Shown: positions 59,194 through 64,000 of the stretch, piece by piece
Position numbering within the stretch: the first letter of the stretch is position 1
Layout: each line of letters opens with the position of its first letter
From: Lojkania enalia
Taxonomy: Eukaryota; Ascomycota; Dothideomycetes; Pleosporales
Assembly (NCBI GenBank): GCA_010094045.1
Contig: ML986763.1
Location: 1-64,000 of the forward strand
DNA length: 64,000 nucleotides
Direction of reading: 5' to 3'
The notes under the pieces: generated by a model
Seen by the model: only the letters and a program-made list of their open reading frames with translations
Database searches by the model: none
What the model was told of the DNA's origin: nothing
Position numbers and translations under genes: made by a program

Positions 59194-59222
59194 TCTCCCT
59201 CTCCCTCTCCCTCTCCCTCTCC
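59194..59222 (+). repeat. (CTCCCT)n microsatellite inside the hAT coding region
   Basis: About five hexamer units. On the coding (minus) strand they give alternating Gly-Glu residues followed by an acidic stretch, as often seen in the acidic segment of hAT transposases. Confidence 0.8.
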
Positions 59223-61416
59223 TACGCTACTTAGATCCTGGTCTAAGAAACTTAAGGAGCTGCTTAAGGATAAACGTTATAGAGATAGTTTATAAAACTA
59301 CTTATTACTTTATATCTGTCGAGGTTGAGGTATTATAGATGAGGTATAGCCTAGTATATCCTTATTATAGCGATTAAGATATTTAAGGAATTATTAGCAA
59401 TAGGTTTCCTTATATTAAGGGTTTTAAGTCTCGTTCTATAGTTATAGTTAGAAGCTAATGTGATAAATAGCTGTAATAAAAGTACCTTATATACTATAAA
59501 CTTCTAGGATAGATCTAAAATCGTTATATAGTTAAATAAGTAACTATACTTTACATCTATTTTTAAGTAGTATTTACTCAATTTAGATCGACCCTTCTCT
59601 ACTACAGTTCTTACTACTGTTAGCTAATCTGAGTTACTCTCTGCATCTTCAGCTAGATTTCTATTTATATTATCCAGGAAATCGAAGAGCCTATTATACA
59701 TTTACTAAATATACTAGATCTAAGGCTTTATATTCTTACTAAGCGCTTTAGTTATCCTTTTAAAATTGCCGAGCAGGTCTACAATTAGTATTAAGTAGTA
59801 CTATTTAGTAGCAGATAGTTGAAGTTGTTAGAGATTATGGAAATCTACCTCGGCGTTCTTATTATTACCAGATCTCCGAGTAGGAATCTTTAAGTTGATT
59901 TTATATTAAAGCTAGTTGTTAATATATTATTTAAGGTCTACTACTCGGTTATATATATTAAATGTCGAATTCTATTAAGTTAAGACATCTCTTATTATAG
60001 ATAGCTGGTATTTAAGTAGTAGAGAACCCTATAAAGTAATAAAACGCTTATAGCGCTGTAATAATCGATCGATTACTTTATAAATAGCTCGAATCTAACT
60101 AGAAATTAGTATATAATAACTGTAATAACTAACTATAATAAAAAGCTATACCTTATAAAGAGAATTTAGAATAGAAACTTATATCCGGATCTTATTTATA
60201 TCGCGTCGCTGTAAAGTTCCTCTGTCTCCTATCTCTTTAAGGGGTGCGAGCTTAAGATAGTGAATAATTTCCTAAACAATAAGATTGATAATATAAGTAA
60301 GGTATAGAATTATATTCTCCTTACAGTTCTATTTAATACTATCTTTACATAGTTTCTCTTGTATTATACGTGTAAGTATACTATTATTAGCAGCGTTATC
60401 GTAGGTAGCTACTAGTAATTGTTATTATATGTTTATATTTAATAGAATATATAGTACTTCTATTACTATAGAAGTACTAGTATAGCTTCCTCAAATAGGA
60501 ATAAAATTAAGTAGTCTCTCGTAGAACTCCTAGTCCTAATTAATATAGTACCCTTTTACTGTAAGGAAACTAAGGTGGTTTTTTATAGACTAGATATTAA
60601 ACGCGATTAATATTTTTATACTTTAGCTAAGGTCATGTAAAAGAGAGAACTAAGCTACTATAACCTTATACTCAAATAGCCCTATAAAACTAAATCGGCT
60701 AATTAATATAGTATCTAGTTAAAGGAACTAAACGAATCGTTAAAAGGACGGGTAATCTACTGTTTAGAAAGACTAGTTATTATTAATAATAATATAGACT
60801 AGTTCGTACTCGAAAGCGCTAGTAGAATATAATAGTATAATCGGATCTTTATTATTAGGAGGCCTAGTTATAGGTATATAGAACCTATTATACTTAGGAG
60901 CTAAAGTTCTTAGACAGGCCTAGGATCTAAGATAATTTGTTAGATACTTTATACTATTATAATTCTTATTTAGATATATAAGTCGAAGGCTATAGTAGTA
61001 ATAGAATATAAATAGGCAACTATCTGGAAATTATACAACTTCCCTAAATTATCTCTAGATCTTACTATAATAAGTAATTAAATTCTACCTTAGTTTGTTA
61101 AGTATATTTAAAAGGTCTTAAGCCTATAATATTAATTCCCACCACGCTATCTATATATTAATAAGCTCTATTACCTCCTACTTATCTTCTTTATCCCCTA
61201 TCCGCGGATATATAATTAGCTAATAGGTTTCTTAGAAACTTTAACGAGAAATTAATAGAGTATTAATTACAAGATACTAGATTTATATTAGTATTAATAT
61301 AACTATAATAAAACGCTGTAATAAAGAATAGTAGGGGTATTACGGTATTACGGGTATATAAGGAGTTAGGGTTAACGATTGAGAGTATCTAGCTATAAAT
61401 TATGTTTGTAGACTAT

Positions 61417-61450
<34 letters not shown>
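61417..61450 (+). repeat. (ACT)n microsatellite
   Basis: About eleven uninterrupted trinucleotide units inside the hAT element, upstream of the transposase region. Third positions keep C although the surroundings are RIP-mutated; ACT contains no CA step. Confidence 0.9.
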
Positions 61451-61451
<1 letters not shown>

Positions 61452-61889
61452 ATATATATAAAGCTCTAGTAAAATAGTAGTATATTATACTATTATATTA
61501 AGTATTTATTTTTAGAGATAATAGGTTTTATTACTAAACGGTATACTAATACTATACTTCTAGTAGTATATAGAAGTCTGCTATAGTATATTACAGAACG
61601 CTATAGTCTAGAAAATACTATAAAGTATAGTAAATTACTATTATATACTATAAAATATAGTTAATTACTATTATTTAACGTACTGTAATATACTGCGAGA
61701 TACTATAGTATACTACCTAAAATCTAATAACCACCCTAGTCTATTTTATAATATACTACTATAGTCTATAATATAGTATAATATACTACTCTAGTTAATT
61801 AAGTTTATATATATAGGGAAGTAGTATAAATAAAATTTATATAGTATTAGAGAAGTATATTAGATTTTCTTCTACTAACTACTAGTAGT

Positions 61890-63125
61890 AAGGGCTAAGC
61901 TAATCCTTATTTATTAAAGTATTATTATCCGAGAAACTATTAAAGTCGGTTATATCTTTATCTAAGAAGCCCTTAAAAGTACTATTTAACTTCTTACTTA
62001 ATATCTTATACTTATCCTTATATTACGTAAGCTTAGCCTTAATTTTAGAGTTATTATCAACCTCCTCTTCACACTCATCGCTTTTAATACCCTTAATATA
62101 GGGTAAGTTCGAATCGAGAAGAAGATTATTATCGAATTAATTATATACTAATAGAGGCTCTTAATATCTAGAATAGTAATTAGTATATATCTATAATAAA
62201 TAGATATAATAAAAAATATAATAAACTTACTTCCACTCTAGTTTTAAGACTATAACTAACTCTTCCTTAAATAGTCCCTCAACAAACTCTTACTATTTAT
62301 TTTAAGCATCTTTACTTTTAAAGCTATTATTTTATAGCTTAAAAAGGCTATCTTAGTATATCTTATATATAACCTTCTATACAGCCCCTCTAGAGCTATA
62401 TACCTATAATAGACTACGAGCTGATTCTTATATAGTAGATGTATCTTTCTCTTAACTAGTAGCCTTTAATAGAACTACTTGGTAACGTTTAAGGCTAATC
62501 TCTTGGTCGATATACTCCTATTTTAAGTAGATAGCTTTTAGCCTTACCTTTAACTAATTATCTATTTACTTGTAAGTATATATATATATAATAAATAACT
62601 ATAATAACTTACTAGACTTATAATTATTAAAGCGCTTCTCTACTATAGCTTTAATAGCTTTATCTAACATCTTTTTTTTTTCTTCTTCCCCTAGTACTAT
62701 ATATTCAGCACTTTTCTGTAGCTGCCTCTTCTTAGCACTCTTAATAGAGCGATTAGTAGTATAGATACTCTTAATAGCCTTTTCCTTAGTAGTAAGCGAT
62801 ATAGCTTTATCTCTCTATTAGATAGCGCGCTTAGTATTGCTAAGTATACCCTTAAAGGGTACTGTAAGGTTGGTTAGACGGCCTTTTTAAGAACTAGTTT
62901 AACTGCGTAGCGAAAGAATATATTTAATTTTATAATCTTCTAACTACTAGCCCTATATTTATTAGTAAACTATAATAAAAGACTGGTATAATTATTTACC
63001 TATATTAACTTCGCCTACTTATTTTAGTCGAAGCTAACTGGTAGCTCTAGTAGCTTTAGTAGTAGCAAGCTATCTGGACTATCGAGAAAATTGTTGTTAA
63101 TAGGCTCTACTTTAATAGTCGATAT
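61890..63125 (-). pseudogene. Decayed intron-bearing gene, lysine-rich product, family unknown
   Basis: Read on the minus strand. A start-like ATA (mutated ATG) near 63,123 opens a frame beginning STIKVEPINNNF. It is followed by an intron with GTAAAT..TATAG near 62,935-62,985. A long open run with few stops at about 62,640-62,850 contains KSAKKRQLQKSAEYIVLGEE. A second intron-like segment (GTAAGT..ACAAG) lies near 62,570-62,612 and a third (GTAAGT..CTAG) near 62,165-62,235. A TAA-TAG pair near 62,818 fits two Gln codons changed by C-to-T. No domain recognised; it could be a decayed host gene or an accessory gene of a transposon. Confidence 0.4.
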
Positions 63126-64000
63126 TTTATAAGAACTATAATAAAAGTATATAATAAATCGAAGATTTAGGGTTACGCTAATAAAAGTATAGTAGGAAGA
63201 AGAGTTGTAGTAGGGTATTAGGCTCGACGTAATAAGCGTACGTGCTACCTACTAGTATAGATTAAATAGAAGTAATAATAAAATATATACACATCTAAAT
63301 AAATATAAAATATTAGTTAGTTTAGTATAAAAAACTATTACTAAAAAGTATACTACTAGTTCTATAAGATAGTAAGTTATTATAGTTTTTTATTATAGTA
63401 TTCTTATAATATACGCCTAAATACCTTATTAGCTTTACTTTATAATTTTAATTCGGTACTAGCTTTTAGTACGTACGTATTTTAGCATCTATCTTAAGAA
63501 GGTCTGAGGATATAATAGGATTAGATATAATAAGAATCCATTATTATTAAAGCTAGAGAAAGAGAAGAGAAGGTATATAGTAGTAAGATATATGTTATTT
63601 GCTTGCTTTAGTCCAGGCAGGTATAGGGTAGTATAAGGGCAACTGCTATTATAGCATCGCAGGAACGGGACCGAGCTATAGGCCAGGACCTTTATAATAT
63701 TCCCCTCCTCCTTCTTCTCTTCTACTGGTGCTGAGTTGTACGGACAAGTAGTTCTTTAGTAAAGTTCCGCCCTGTATCCCGTTCGAATTCTCCTAGAGCG
63801 ATTATATTTTTACAGTTACTCTAGTTATTCTATAAGGGTGTAGTATAACCAGTCTACTTATAAAGGAACTACTATTTTAGGCCGCCTCCTCTCTTACTAA
63901 TTACTCGTACGTTTTGGATTTTCTTAAGCTCCTATTTATCTTCGTTTCTAATACTGATTAGCGCTGGTTAATAGTTGTCCTATATTTAACTTAGTAATAG
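63126..64000 (-). other. Possible end of another retroelement at the window edge
   Basis: On the minus strand a purine run (ggaggaggggaa) at about 63,694-63,710 is followed by TATTATAAAGGTCC, the arrangement expected of a polypurine tract and a 3' LTR start. Sequence 63,710-64,000 shows fewer RIP changes and short minus-strand frames with stops. No partner LTR is visible in the window, so this is tentative. Confidence 0.3.

Larger units (their letters stand above)
58555..61794 (-). mobile_element. hAT-type transposon, about 3.2 kb, RIP-dead
   Basis: Imperfect terminal inverted repeats of about 40 bp start ctagagtagtata at 58555 and end tactactctag at 61794. Related tatagtata words recur subterminally, especially at 61,590-61,790. 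On the minus strand the C-terminal dimerisation region is recognisable near 58,850-59,100 (YPRL-x-Q-V-x-RDIL, then a VxRVFN-type segment and RxxL..Q-x-IRDI-x-x-LKY). Upstream frames contain many stops. I could not confirm the 8-bp target duplication. Confidence 0.75.

Noticed and set aside
59135..59338. 67-codon plus-strand open frame with Leu-Pro repeats
   Set aside because: It is antisense to the hAT transposase; the Leu-Pro run is the complement of the CTCCCT microsatellite.

Overview
The window looks like a filamentous ascomycete (Pezizomycotina) chromosome segment. It has spliceosomal introns with GT..AG borders, Copia, Gypsy, Fot1/pogo, Tc1/mariner and hAT elements, and a very strong repeat-induced point mutation (RIP) signature. 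Outside the centre, CA and TG dinucleotides are scarce and TA dominates while CG persists. Former coding frames are riddled with TAA/TAG stops, so almost no open frame survives. I cannot name the species.

Layout. (1) 1-27,010 is a nested graveyard of transposable elements: Gypsy-II, pogo-B and Gypsy-III pieces, then a pogo-C fragment that received a Fot1-like element. That element in turn received an 8.9 kb Gypsy (itself carrying another Fot1-like copy), a deleted pogo element and a 5.3 kb Copia. Insertion points were read from TA or 5-bp target duplications and from uninterrupted homologous copies. (2) About 27,010-41,849 is a 14.8 kb island of normal base composition. (3) 41,850-64,000 is a second nest: a Gypsy split by a Copia that carries two pogo elements, then pogo-D, a hAT element, a decayed intron-bearing gene and probably the start of another retroelement.

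The island holds three intact, intronless genes of the clan CD (caspase-like) peptidase type. They are a 637-residue caspase-domain protein (minus strand, 30,546-32,459), a 655-residue caspase-domain protein (plus, 34,651-36,618) and an 1,135-residue TPR-CHAT protein (plus, 37,159-40,566). All three keep the catalytic His and Cys. The two caspase proteins share the same multi-part layout (caspase fold, a small GV-x-x-G domain, a helical linker and a DUF4384-like beta-rich tail), although their sequences are far apart. A broken Tc1/mariner copy lies between them. Upstream sit a three-exon DUF6594-type gene ending in two membrane helices, an exon-like fragment of a small beta-rich protein and a truncated conserved gene. 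A roughly 105-bp imperfect inverted repeat (30,310-30,416 and 40,611-40,716) brackets the three protease genes.

Inference: the TPR-CHAT protein could be the sensor/initiator and the two caspase proteins downstream proteases in a cell-death or non-self-recognition module, with the DUF6594 protein a possible membrane partner. The gene content and catalytic residues are visible; the cascade is a hypothesis.
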